This document shows positions 1-8,318 of a stretch of 64,000 nucleotides of DNA, piece after piece. The position numbers were made by a program, and so were the translations under genes. The stretch comes from Pontibacter anaerobius. GTDB taxonomy: Bacteria; Bacteroidota; Bacteroidia; Cytophagales; Hymenobacteraceae. The notes under the pieces were generated by a model, which saw only the letters and a list, made by a program, of their open reading frames with translations, did not search any database and was not told the origin of the DNA. The DNA lies in assembly GCF_026241195.1 (NCBI RefSeq), contig NZ_JAPFQO010000006.1:1-64000 (forward strand). Direction: 5' to 3'. How positions within the stretch are numbered: position 1 is the first letter of the stretch; each line of letters starts with the position of its first letter.

Positions 1-115
1 TCACGGCCAGCCAGCTTGCGGCTTGCTAACAGGCTTCACCAACTCGCCTGTAAGGGACTTGCACCCTCTGGAATAATATGATACCTTTCGTATCAGGTGC
101 CCATACTGGGCGCAC
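1..115 (-). mobile_element. 5' end of a group II intron (partial, runs off left edge)
   Basis: Read on the minus strand, the sequence starting at base 115 opens with GTGCGCCCAG, the classic 5' end of bacterial group II introns (GUGYG consensus, same opening as Ll.LtrB). It is followed by a short hairpin and by a GGGTGCAAGTCCC segment and further stem-forming sequence of the kind found in intron domain I. No protein frame is needed to explain the stretch. The rest of the ribozyme and any reverse transcriptase ORF would lie left of base 1. The presumed 5' exon (bases 116 upward, read on the minus strand) contains a 7-bp stem formed by bases about 122-148. This is pattern recognition, not a covariance-model hit; the exact boundary could shift by two bases because GTGTG also occurs here. 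Confidence 0.7.
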
Positions 116-233
116 ACCACACCCATAAGCCAGCTACGCCGCCTTATGGCAAAGTCCGTTGAACAGAATTTTCATTGAGACAAATCACCTTTTAAATAAA
201 GATTAGCCCGTTAACATATAGTAAATAAACACA

Positions 234-836
234 GTGAAATTGGAAAACGAATACATCTTTAAATCTGAGAGGCTTGGGTTTCGCAATTGGATTAATAGCG
301 ATCTAGCTGAGTTCGCGAAGATAAATTCGGACCCAGAAGTGATGGAACATTTCCCGAAACCATTAACCGAACAAGAAACAGCAGCATTTATTGAGAGACT
401 TAGAAGCCATTATGACAAACATGGATACAATTACTTCGCAACAGAAATTTTAGAAAGCGGAGAGTTAATTGGATTCATAGGTTTAGCGTTTCAAGATTAC
501 AAAACGGACTTCACGCCTGCCATTGATATTGGTTGGCGATTGAAGAAAAGTGCGTGGGGAAAAGGCTTTGCGACCGAAGGAGCAAAAAAATGTCTTGCGT
601 TTGCGTTCAACGAGCTGAATTTAGATCAAGTCATCTCAACATGTACCGAGAAAAATTCTAAATCAGAAAACGTGATGAAAAAAATCGGGATGGAGAAAAT
701 CGGAGACTTCAACCATCCAAAACTGAGAGAATATCCAGAATATGAAAAGTGTAGCTGCTACGCGATACACAAAGACGTGTGGCAGCAATCTGGACAAGTA
801 CATAAACATATCAATAATGGACTTGAAAAAGCATAA
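234..836 (+). CDS. GNAT N-acetyltransferase, RimJ/RimL type
   Basis: A 200-residue protein of the Acetyltransf_3 (RimJ/RimL) type that would transfer acetyl from acetyl-CoA to an amine, often a protein N-terminus or a small molecule; the substrate cannot be told. The N-terminal ERLGFRNW, the central ELIGFIGL, and the GWRLKKSAWGKGFATEGA segment (acetyl-CoA pyrophosphate loop, near residues 103-120) are typical of the family, as is the KNSKSENVMKKIGM segment. The start is a GTG at 234, chosen because the family N-terminus begins immediately after it. The gene is AT-richer than the host genes downstream and lacks the AGTATAA word common elsewhere. Its end overlaps the next gene by 20 bases, so the two are probably cotranscribed. 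It lies about 120 bp from the intron end, in a region that looks acquired. Confidence 0.85.
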   Translation: MKLENEYIFKSERLGFRNWINSDLAEFAKINSDPEVMEHFPKPLTEQETAAFIERLRSHYDKHGYNYFATEILESGELIGFIGLAFQDYKTDFTPAIDIGWRLKKSAWGKGFATEGAKKCLAFAFNELNLDQVISTCTEKNSKSENVMKKIGMEKIGDFNHPKLREYPEYEKCSCYAIHKDVWQQSGQVHKHINNGLEKA

Positions 837-1194
837 AGAAAATGCGATAGCTTTTTATAAAATGGCATATGAAGGCAACCCCAGAAAGGCAGTAGAACTT
901 TATGTTGGTGATAAGTACATACAGCATAATCCTGATGTTGCAGATGGGCTTTCAGGCTTCGTTGAATATTTTGAAAGAATGCAGGCGGACTACCCCGAAA
1001 AATCTATTGAATTTGTTCGATGCATAGCTGAAGATGATCTGGTCGCTCTGCATACGCATCAAATTTGGCCTAACAACGACCAATACGTGACAATGGATTT
1101 TTTCAGATTTGATGAAAATGGAAAGATCTGTGAGCATTGGGATGCAATTCAACAAATTCCGAAGAAGTCAGCCAACCCGAACACGATGTACTGA
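817..1194 (+). CDS. NTF2-like / SnoaL-type protein
   Basis: A 125-residue protein with the pattern of SnoaL-like proteins of the NTF2 fold: an initial helix (KKHKENAIAFYKMAY), the signature YVGDKYIQHNP, then alternating strands ending in FFRFDENGKICEHWDAIQ. Such proteins are small cone-shaped barrels that bind or isomerise hydrophobic compounds, but many have no known reaction. I set the start at the ATG at 817 because the family N-terminus begins there; an upstream in-frame start at 742 would add residues that lie wholly inside the GNAT gene. The 20-base overlap with the GNAT gene suggests translational coupling. Substrate unknown. Confidence 0.8.
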   Translation: MDLKKHKENAIAFYKMAYEGNPRKAVELYVGDKYIQHNPDVADGLSGFVEYFERMQADYPEKSIEFVRCIAEDDLVALHTHQIWPNNDQYVTMDFFRFDENGKICEHWDAIQQIPKKSANPNTMY

Positions 1195-1603
1195 TAAAAT
1201 AAAATGTATCCCAGCAACATTTAAGTAAACACAGGGCAGAAATTGCTTCCATCAAATTCGGTTTGTCGCGTTTTAATTTCTCTCGTTGTAAAGTAAAGCT
1301 CAGTCAATGGCCTTACAAAGCCAACCCATTATATCCTCAATTAAACCTTCCCCTCCAAACCCACTCTAACAGGGCAGAAGCAGCTAAAGCCATGCTTCCA
1401 AAGCTATGTATTTACATCGCTATACTTGAACGTGTGAATTTTATAGGAGCTTAGCGTGTTAGAAGAGCACAAAAGCCGCTAAAACATGGGAGATAGTGCA
1501 TTTTAATTTTTTAGCATTATTTTAGAGCCGGAATTGAAGCTTAAAGCTTTCCGGTATTCATTAATCTATACTTTACAACCTTAAACAACCTTCGATCAAA
1601 AAC
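1195..1603. other. Intergenic spacer without a recognisable gene
   Basis: About 400 AT-rich bases between the GNAT/NTF2 pair and the M13 peptidase gene. A 63-codon frame at 1263-1454 exists but has no family resemblance and no clear start, so I do not call it. The last 100 bases before 1604 presumably hold the peptidase promoter, although I could not pick a convincing TAnnTTTG element. Confidence 0.5.
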
Positions 1604-3643
1604 ATGTCGAACTGGAAAAATCACCTCCGACTACTACTTTTCGGGGCTGCTGTGCTTTACGGCGCAGAGGCTTCCGCACAACAGAAAGCGCCGTTTATCG
1701 ACAAGGCCAATATGGACCTTTCGGTGAAGCCGGGCGATGATTTTTATACTTACGCTGGCGGTGCCTGGGTTAAGAGCAACCCTGTGCCGGCCAAGGAAAC
1801 CCGTTGGGGCAGCTTTAACCTGCTGCGCGAGTTCAACATCCAGGCGGTAAAAGACATTCTGGAGGAGGCTGCAGCCGACAAAAACGCAGCAGCTGGATCT
1901 GTGAACAAGCGCGTGGGCGACTTCTACGCTTCTGCCATGGACAGCGCCGCTATTGATAAACTGGGTTACAAGCCGATCAAAAAAGACCTGAAAAGAGCCG
2001 GCAAGGTAAAAAACATTCAGGGCGTGCTGAACGAAGTGGCGTACCAGCGTACTTCTGGCGTGGGCTCTCCAATGTTTGGCTTCTACGTAGGCCAGGACCG
2101 CAAGGACCCGAACACGATGATCCCGCAGTTCAGCCAGGGCGGCACCACCCTGCCAGACCGCGACTATTACCTGAAGGATGATGCGCGTAGTCAGAAAATC
2201 CAGGAAGCATACAAAACCTACATCACCAAGCTGTTCACCCTGACAGGCACTTCTGAGGCTAAGGCACAGCAGCATGCCGAGACTATCTTTAACCTGGAGA
2301 AGAAGATGGCCGAGGCGCAGATGGCGCGCGTGGAGATGCGTGACCCATACAAAACTTACAATAAATTTGCTGTTGCCGATTTCAGCAAAACCACGTCTAA
2401 CATAGACTGGCAGCCACTGATGGCCAAGATGAAGGTAACCGGCGAGGATACCATCCTGGTGAACAACCCGAAGTTCTTCGCGGAACTGAACGACCTGCTA
2501 AAAGCAACGCCAATCACTGACTGGCAGACCTACCTGCAGTGGAACGTGCTGAAGCAGGCTGCGCCATACCTGAGCACACCTTTTGCAGACGCTAACTTTG
2601 CCTACACGCAGGCTCTGAGCGGACAGAAAGTACAAACGCCACGCTGGCAGCGCATGTCGCAGCTAACGGACCGTACCATTGGCGAATTGCTTGGACAGCT
2701 GTATGTGCAGAAGCATTTTAAGCCAGAGGCGAAGGCCCGTATGAATGAGATGATCGCCAACTTGATCAAGGCATACGAGATCCGCATCAACAACCTGGAC
2801 TGGATGAGCGCCGAGACCAAGGAGAAAGCACTTGCCAAACTGCACGCCTTCCGTCCGAAAGTAGGATATCCTGACAAGTGGGAGACTTATGAAGGCCTGG
2901 AGATCAAGCGAAACGCTTTCTTTGCCAATGTGCGCAACTCCGGTGAGTGGGGCTACAACAAAATGGTGAGCCAACTGGGCAAGCCAGTAGACCGCGAGCG
3001 TTGGGGCATGACACCTCCGACCGTAAACGCCTACTACAGCCCGGTGATGAACGAGATCGTGTTCCCAGCAGGTATCCTGCAGTTCCCGTTCTTCGACCCG
3101 AACGCGGATGACGCGGTGAACTACGGCGGTATCGGTGCGGTTATCGGCCATGAGATATCTCACGGTTTCGACGACTCAGGCAGCCAGTACGACAAAGACG
3201 GCACGCTGCGCAACTGGTGGCAAGACGAAGACTTAGCCAAGTTCAAAGCCAAAGCAAAGTTGCTGAAGGAGCAGTATGACGCTTACACAGTACTGGACAC
3301 GGTGCATGTAAACGGACAGCTGACGCTGGGCGAGAACATCGGTGACCTGGGTGGTCTGGCTGGCGCTTATGAAGCCTTCAAGATGACGGAGCAAGCCAAG
3401 TCTGGCGAGAAGATAGACGGCTTTACACCAGAGCAGCGTTTCTTCCTGTCGTGGGCGCAAGTATGGAGAGGCAATATCCTTCCAGAGGCCGCTGCCCAGC
3501 AGATCGTAACCGATCCGCACTCTCCTGGCCAGTACAGAACCGTTGGACCACTGGTGAACATGGATGCCTGGTATGAGGCGTTCAACGTACAGCCTGGCGA
3601 CAAGTTGTACAAAGCTCCTGAAGAGAGAATCAGAATCTGGTAA
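1604..3643 (+). CDS. M13 family metallopeptidase (neprilysin/PepO-like)
   Basis: A 679-residue zinc endopeptidase of the M13 family, cleaving short peptides in the periplasm or outside the cell. The N-terminus is a Sec signal peptide ending in a SAQ-type cleavage site near residue 25. The zinc site HEISH is at residues 516-520 and the third ligand lies in ENIGD at 577-581, both in the expected spacing; VNAYYSP ahead of it is the substrate-binding motif of the family, and the protein ends with the usual aromatic tryptophan (RIRIW). Length is normal for bacterial M13 enzymes. The gene is monocistronic, followed by a good terminator. Physiological substrate unknown. Confidence 0.95.
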   Translation: MSNWKNHLRLLLFGAAVLYGAEASAQQKAPFIDKANMDLSVKPGDDFYTYAGGAWVKSNPVPAKETRWGSFNLLREFNIQAVKDILEEAAADKNAAAGSVNKRVGDFYASAMDSAAIDKLGYKPIKKDLKRAGKVKNIQGVLNEVAYQRTSGVGSPMFGFYVGQDRKDPNTMIPQFSQGGTTLPDRDYYLKDDARSQKIQEAYKTYITKLFTLTGTSEAKAQQHAETIFNLEKKMAEAQMARVEMRDPYKTYNKFAVADFSKTTSNIDWQPLMAKMKVTGEDTILVNNPKFFAELNDLLKATPITDWQTYLQWNVLKQAAPYLSTPFADANFAYTQALSGQKVQTPRWQRMSQLTDRTIGELLGQLYVQKHFKPEAKARMNEMIANLIKAYEIRINNLDWMSAETKEKALAKLHAFRPKVGYPDKWETYEGLEIKRNAFFANVRNSGEWGYNKMVSQLGKPVDRERWGMTPPTVNAYYSPVMNEIVFPAGILQFPFFDPNADDAVNYGGIGAVIGHEISHGFDDSGSQYDKDGTLRNWWQDEDLAKFKAKAKLLKEQYDAYTVLDTVHVNGQLTLGENIGDLGGLAGAYEAFKMTEQAKSGEKIDGFTPEQRFFLSWAQVWRGNILPEAAAQQIVTDPHSPGQYRTVGPLVNMDAWYEAFNVQPGDKLYKAPEERIRIW

Positions 3644-3671
3644 CCCGGGTCTGACACAAGTATAAAGTATG

Positions 3672-3708
3672 AAAAGCCGCTCTGGAAGTATAACCGGGGC
3701 GGCTTTTC
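3672..3708 (+). terminator. Rho-independent terminator after the M13 peptidase gene
   Basis: Perfect stem AAAAGCCGC / GCGGCTTTT with a loop of about 18 bases, followed by TCTGTTTTTG. It lies 28 bases after the stop codon. The loop contains one AGTATAA word. Confidence 0.85.
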
Positions 3709-3721
3709 TGTTTTTGTAAGT

Positions 3722-3955
3722 ATGCCGCAAGTTTAGCGAGAGCGTAGCTTGTGGTTAAGCATGATGCCAGTTTGTAACTGGCTTTCTGCGGAGCAAGAAA
3801 TAATATTGTACAGCTTTATATTTTACCGGCCACTGGCAAAGTATAGAGGATAGCCAGCGCTTTTGAACCCCTTGCTTCTCCGAAGCAAAGCAGTTACAAA
3901 CTGCTGCCATCCTATGCCACAAGTTACGCTCACGCTAAACTTGCGGTATGGATGT
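3722..3955. repeat. Imperfect inverted repeat, REP/MITE-like
   Basis: Outer arms at about 3722-3754 and 3921-3953 are near-identical reverse complements (sharing CCGCAAGTTTAGCG), and inner arms at about 3768-3803 and 3873-3906 share the core CAGTTTGTAACTG. The arrangement folds into one long imperfect hairpin and holds no open frame. The core GTTTGTAAC also occurs in the larger repeat blocks at 6.5-7.1 kb and 11.6-12.3 kb, so these may belong to one family of interspersed palindromes. Confidence 0.7.
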
Positions 3956-4066
3956 GAGTTTTATACGTTGCCAATGCTTAGGGTATAGCCACTTATCCAC
4001 CAAAACCCCGGTTGCGTTATGCACTAAAGTATGAAAAGCCTTATTTTTACAGAAAATTTTCAAAAT

Positions 4067-4909
4067 ATGAGCATAGCAAACTGGACAACAGTCAAAGAAT
4101 ACGAAGATATCACCTATAAAAAATCAGGTGGGGTTGCCCGAATCGCCTTTAACCGCCCGAATGTGCGCAACGCATTCCGCCCCAAAACGGTGGCGGAGCT
4201 TTTCGAGGCTTTCCTGGATGCCCGCGAGGATACGTCGATTGGCGTGGTGCTGCTTTCTGCCGAAGGCCCTTCCACCAAAGACGGGGTGTACTCTTTCTGC
4301 AGCGGCGGCGACCAGAACGCACGTGGCTTTCAGGGGTATGTGGATGAGTCCGGGATGCCGCGCCTGAACATTCTGGAGGTGCAGCGCCTGATCCGTTTCA
4401 TGCCGAAGGTGGTGATTGCCGTGGTGCCGGGTTGGGCCGTTGGCGGTGGCCACTCGCTGCACGTGGTATGCGACCTGACGCTGGCCAGCAAGGAGCACGC
4501 GATCTTTAAGCAAACCGATGCCGACGTTACCAGCTTCGACGGCGGGTACGGCTCTGCCTACCTGGCTAAGATGGTGGGGCAGAAGCGCGCCCGTGAGATT
4601 TTCTTCCTGGGCAGAAATTACTCCGCACAGGAGGCCTACGACATGGGCATGGTAAACGCTGTTATTCCGCACGAAGAACTGGAGGACACGGCTTTCCAGT
4701 GGGCGCAGGAGATTCTGGCAAAGTCGCCGACCTCCATCAAAATGCTCAAGTTTGCCTTTAACCTGACCGACGACGGCATGGTTGGCCAGCAGGTGTTTGC
4801 CGGGGAGGCAACCCGCCTAGCCTACATGACCGAAGAAGCCAAGGAAGGTAGAAACGCATTCCTGGAGAAGCGCAAACCTGATTTCTCAGACATCAAATGG
4901 ATTCCGTAA
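4067..4909 (+). CDS. menB: 1,4-dihydroxy-2-naphthoyl-CoA synthase
   Basis: A 280-residue crotonase-fold enzyme that closes the second ring of the naphthoquinone, turning O-succinylbenzoyl-CoA into 1,4-dihydroxy-2-naphthoyl-CoA in menaquinone synthesis. Family marks are FNRPNVRNAFRP near the N-terminus, the oxyanion and substrate loop CSGGDQNARG, GWAVGGGHSLHVVCDLTLAS, and the MenB-specific TDADVTSFDGGYGSAYLA. I take the ATG at 4067 because it matches the usual MenB N-terminus; an in-frame ATG at 4031 would add 12 residues. Other men genes are not in the window, so the gene stands alone, with a terminator behind it. Cytoplasmic. Confidence 0.95.
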   Translation: MSIANWTTVKEYEDITYKKSGGVARIAFNRPNVRNAFRPKTVAELFEAFLDAREDTSIGVVLLSAEGPSTKDGVYSFCSGGDQNARGFQGYVDESGMPRLNILEVQRLIRFMPKVVIAVVPGWAVGGGHSLHVVCDLTLASKEHAIFKQTDADVTSFDGGYGSAYLAKMVGQKRAREIFFLGRNYSAQEAYDMGMVNAVIPHEELEDTAFQWAQEILAKSPTSIKMLKFAFNLTDDGMVGQQVFAGEATRLAYMTEEAKEGRNAFLEKRKPDFSDIKWIP

Positions 4910-4930
4910 CAGGAAACCAAGTATAAAAAA

Positions 4931-4954
4931 GAGGCGAACCGCAAGGCTCGCCTC
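4931..4954 (+). terminator. Terminator after menB
   Basis: Stem GAGGCGA / TCGCCTC with a short loop, preceded by an A-run and followed by TCTCTGTTTT. It directly follows the menB stop. Confidence 0.75.
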
Positions 4955-4988
4955 TCTCTGTTTTATAAGTAACCGCACAAGCATCATT

Positions 4989-5091
4989 ATTTTATTGTCA
5001 TCCTGAAAGGATCTTGTGGGCGAACCAAATACACGATGATCATGCGCAACTACTGCTTGCCATCAAGGTTCTTTCAGAATGACAAAATAAA
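4989..5091. repeat. Interspersed inverted repeat between menB and the helicase gene
   Basis: The arms at about 4989-5015 and 5065-5091 are imperfect reverse complements sharing TTTGTCATnCTGAAAG. It lies in the convergent gap between menB and the helicase gene and resembles the TTGTCATCCTGAAAGGATCTTG-type intergenic repeats I know from Bacteroidota. No coding content. Confidence 0.6.
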
Positions 5092-5120
5092 AGAATTCGC
5101 CACTTTCAATTTATACTTTA

Positions 5121-6263
5121 TTAGAACCCGGCCAGGTCGATTTCATCCGTCGGTGTCATCGGCACGCGCTTGCCCATCTTTTTCTGGATCACTTTAAAAT
5201 GGTGTTCCTCATCCGGTGAGATAAGGGAGATGGCTTCGCCGGAGGCCTCGGCACGACCGGTGCGACCGATGCGGTGCACATAGTCTTTGGGGGAGCGGGG
5301 GAGTTCGTAGTTAATCACATGGGGCAGGAACTTGATATCGATGCCGCGAGAGGCCAGGTCGGTGGCCACCAGCACACGCACCTTGCCCGCCTTAAACTGG
5401 CGCAGCGCCTCGGTTCTGGCGCCCTGGCTTTTGTCTCCGTGGAAAGCGGCTGCCTCGATGCCGTTTTTCACCAGCTTGGCCGCCACGTTGTTGGCCGTCC
5501 GGATAGAGGAGGCGAACACCAGCACCTGCTGCATGTTGCCCTGCGTGATGAGGTAGCGCAGCAACGGTCCTTTGCGCTCGGCGGCCACCTGGTAGACTAT
5601 CTGGTTGATTAACTCAGGCACAACAGCCTCTTCCTCAATCTTTATCTTTACCGGGTTGTGCAGGATATCGGCCACTATAAATGCGACCTCCTCGTGCAGC
5701 GTGGCCGAGAAAAGCACATTCTGGCGCTTGGAGGGTAGCAGGGCGAAGATCTTCTCCATCTCCTCTCTAAAGCCGAGGTTCAGCATCTTGTCGGCTTCGT
5801 CCAGCACTAGTACCTCTACCTGCGAGAGCTGCACTGCCTTATGTTCCACCAAGTCGATAAGCCGGCCGGGCGTGGCGATGAGGACATCAGTGCCATGCAG
5901 TTTCATCATCTGCGGGTTAATGGACACGCCTCCGTACACCGCCATGGATTTTACCTGGCGCGGAAGGGCTGTTGCAAAGGAGCGGAGCACCTCATCCACT
6001 TGCACCGCCAACTCCCGGGTAGGCACCAGCACCAGTACAGGCACAGCACGGTCAGAAGAAGGAGATCTGCGCTGCAGCATCTCTAGGATTGGCAGCACGT
6101 AACTGGCCGTTTTACCCGAGCCGGTTTGCGCCAGTCCAAGTATATCCTTGCCTTGCAGCATGGCCGGTATGGCCTCTTTCTGGATAGGGTATGGCTTGGT
6201 GTACTGTTGGTTTTCTACAGCTCTAACCAGCGGTGCCGATAGGCCAAGGGATAAAAAGGACAT
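5121..6263 (-). CDS. DEAD-box ATP-dependent RNA helicase, RhlE-like
   Basis: A 380-residue two-domain SF2 RNA helicase. The Q motif YTKPYPIQ is at residues 21-28, Walker A AQTGSGKT at 45-52, PTRELA at 81-86, DEAD at 155-158, SAT at 186-188, and the C-terminal domain ends with HRIGRTGRA. Such enzymes unwind short RNA duplexes in ribosome assembly, cold adaptation or RNA decay. Unlike many RhlE proteins it lacks a basic C-terminal tail, ending soon after the helicase core. Transcribed convergently to menB. The exact cellular role cannot be told from sequence. Confidence 0.95.
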   Translation of the reverse strand: MSFLSLGLSAPLVRAVENQQYTKPYPIQKEAIPAMLQGKDILGLAQTGSGKTASYVLPILEMLQRRSPSSDRAVPVLVLVPTRELAVQVDEVLRSFATALPRQVKSMAVYGGVSINPQMMKLHGTDVLIATPGRLIDLVEHKAVQLSQVEVLVLDEADKMLNLGFREEMEKIFALLPSKRQNVLFSATLHEEVAFIVADILHNPVKIKIEEEAVVPELINQIVYQVAAERKGPLLRYLITQGNMQQVLVFASSIRTANNVAAKLVKNGIEAAAFHGDKSQGARTEALRQFKAGKVRVLVATDLASRGIDIKFLPHVINYELPRSPKDYVHRIGRTGRAEASGEAISLISPDEEHHFKVIQKKMGKRVPMTPTDEIDLAGF

Positions 6264-7184
6264 GAGAAGTTGCTTTAAGTAATGCGTAAAGCAAAGGTAC
6301 GATATATTATTCGCATCAGGATGAAGGAGGGTTCGGAGGCTAAACGCTTATCTGGAATTTTATTGTCGGGGTTAATAATACTTGCTCTTCCCTAAAAACA
6401 GGGGGAGGGAGTATCCAACCACCCCCAGTCCCTCGGAGTTACGCTCGCTAGTTTTGAACTCGCGTTCTCGGTAGTCCAAGGAGGGCAGCCTGTAATTGCT
6501 TTGGCTAAAGTATAAGTTGCGTGGCTGCTGCCGTTATATGGACAACCCGGGACCTGTTCCTAGAAGGTGTAAACCCACCCCTGCCCCTCCCGAGAGGGGA
6601 ATTTCGGCAGGCGATTGTCAACCCCCTGTCCCCTTCGAAGGGGGACTTAGTTCCTGTTGCATCAGCGGTGGCTATTGGAAAATGATTCCAGTCTTTCCGT
6701 TGAGCGCCTTTGGAGTTTTTCCGGTGCCCGTGAGGGCATTGCGACGCAGGAGCAAAGGAAAAGCTCCCAGCGCGATGCGGGAAGACAAGCCCTCCCGGGC
6801 TGGAGGGAGCCAAGGCTGGAGATGAAACTGTAGGTTGTAAGACTGAGGGTAAGCAGAAGCTAGAAAGGATAGCTTGGTTCAAGCTACAGAAAGCAGTAGC
6901 TATGGAAGTATAAAGTATGGCTCACGCAAATTAGGAAATCCGCGGCAGACAGGTTATGGACAGGGATGTCCGGAACAGCGGGAGCGACAAGTATAAAGTA
7001 TGGCTACAGTTGCGTTACAAACTCAACATCGTAAAAAAGACACACGTCTGAAGACCTGCGCCAGAAAGGGCAAGAGGAAAGTATAAATTGGCAAGTATAT
7101 GTACGCGGCTGAACGACTGCATAACGATTGTGCCGACAAATCAACTCGACTCAAGTATAAACACACTTCATGGGGTTTTATACA
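6264..7184. other. Long non-coding spacer holding a repeat block
   Basis: About 920 bases between the helicase gene start and the DUF5996 gene end. Frames exist at 6496-6825 and 6505-6882, but their translations reappear in the other repeat copy near 12 kb in a different context and look like products of repeat sequence, not proteins. Most of the spacer is the repeat block listed separately at 6490-7088. A helicase promoter should lie in 6264-6330. Confidence 0.6.
6490..7088 (+). repeat. Long interspersed repeat, copy A (inverted relative to copy B)
   Basis: This block matches, in reverse complement and in the same order, sequence at 11642-12295. Best-conserved parts are CTGTAATTGCTTTGGC at 6490, TCTTTCCGTTGAGCGCCTT near 6692, CGCGATGCGGGAAGAC near 6771 followed by GAGCCCTCCCGGGCTGGAG-like sequence, CTCACGCAAATTAGGAAATC near 6918, GGGATGTCCGGAACAGCGGG near 6963, and GACACACGTCTGAAGAC near 7040. 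Indels separate the conserved parts. The block is non-coding, and together with copy B it encloses the ppk1/ppx genes. Confidence 0.85.
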
Positions 7185-8126
7185 TTACGTAACCTTCAAT
7201 GGCTTAACTTCCATCTCCTCTACCGGCCACTTTGCCAGTTTTGCACCCGCCTGGTAGGCGCTTTCCAGGAAGTCGAGCAGGGCCTGCCGTGGATTTTCCA
7301 GTTGGCGTAACTCTTCATAGTTAAGTATGGCCATAGGGCTTCCGTTGGAGTCTACCCAGGTGGCCTGCCTGGGCTGCAAGGGCTCTTTATCCAGGCCCTC
7401 CGGCGAGGGGAAAGTATAAGCGTAGAATGCCGGATACCGTACCTGGTCGTCGCCGGGCCAGAAGCCGAAGCTGATCACCTCATGCGAGTAAGCGTCTTGT
7501 TCCACCACGCTCGCCTCCGGGTTAACGGGCACCTTTCTGCCTGAGAAACGCGTAACCGTCAGGTCCATGTGGTGCCAGTAAAGCTGCACAGGGCAGGTTT
7601 TGCCGTAAAAGCGCCCGCTGAACTCCTGCAGCACCTGGTCTACGGTTACCAGCACGCGCCAGTAACGGTGCACCTGCTCCGGGTGGTAGGTAGCGTGGGT
7701 ATGATCCTGGGCAAAAGGGACGGTACTTTTGTTGTCGTATGGCTTTGCCAGTATGTCCACATGCACACCCAGTACTTCCAGCGCCTTCATCACCTGGGCG
7801 TAAAACTCAGCCACGCTCAGGCCATCCTGCAGGGATATGCTTTCAGAGGCGCCGGTGCTGGTGTGCAGGTGCAGCTGGTGGTCAATAAAATCAAACGCAC
7901 ACTCTAAAGTATAAAACTTATAGGGCATCGGGCCTGTGGCCAAACCGCGGTTGGTTACGTACAGGGTTACGTTCCACCAGTGGTTGCGGCGCGGCATCAG
8001 TTTTAGCCTGATCTTGCCAATTACCTGTATATATAAGTGAAGTGTGTCTTTAGTGTGTTCCCACTCCTCTAAAGGCAGCGCCGGAAACTCGTCTAAAACA
8101 GGTGGGGTGGTAGGGGCAGATGACAT
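7185..8126 (-). CDS. DUF5996 family protein
   Basis: A 313-residue soluble protein matching the DUF5996 family: an N-terminal PALPLEEWEHTKDTLHLYIQ, the RRNHWWNVTLYVTNRGL segment, then the YGKTCPVQLYWHHMDLTVTRF segment and the GFWPGDD motif in the middle. No biochemical function is established for this family. It has no signal peptide or membrane segment. It is divergent from ppk1, the two starts being about 190 bases apart, so they could share a regulatory region, but no functional link to polyphosphate is evident. Confidence 0.85.
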   Translation of the reverse strand: MSSAPTTPPVLDEFPALPLEEWEHTKDTLHLYIQVIGKIRLKLMPRRNHWWNVTLYVTNRGLATGPMPYKFYTLECAFDFIDHQLHLHTSTGASESISLQDGLSVAEFYAQVMKALEVLGVHVDILAKPYDNKSTVPFAQDHTHATYHPEQVHRYWRVLVTVDQVLQEFSGRFYGKTCPVQLYWHHMDLTVTRFSGRKVPVNPEASVVEQDAYSHEVISFGFWPGDDQVRYPAFYAYTFPSPEGLDKEPLQPRQATWVDSNGSPMAILNYEELRQLENPRQALLDFLESAYQAGAKLAKWPVEEMEVKPLKVT

Positions 8127-8318
8127 ACAATATTACGTTGGTTGCCTTGGTTGTACGTGGGTATTTGGCCCGGGGTACAGTCGGGAACCCGCCACAAGAT
8201 AATTTTTAACCGGAATATGAGGGATAACCTATACTTTATCCTTATATTTTGGAGTTGTGAATACAATTGGCTCCTGTTGCCTTCCGGCTACCCAGGAGCT
8301 CGCATAAACAGAGAAAGC

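Noticed and set aside
1263..1454. 63-codon plus-strand frame
   Set aside because: No family resemblance, no plausible start signal and no conservation evidence; AT-rich spacer.
6496..6882. Overlapping frames on both strands in the spacer at 6.5-6.9 kb
   Set aside because: They lie within a repeat block whose other copy near 12 kb has different frames and indels, so reading frames are not conserved.
8142..8318. N-terminal extension of ppk1
   Set aside because: The extra 59 residues match no PPK1, whereas the start at 8319 gives normal length and N-terminus. The stretch more likely holds the promoter shared with the DUF5996 gene.
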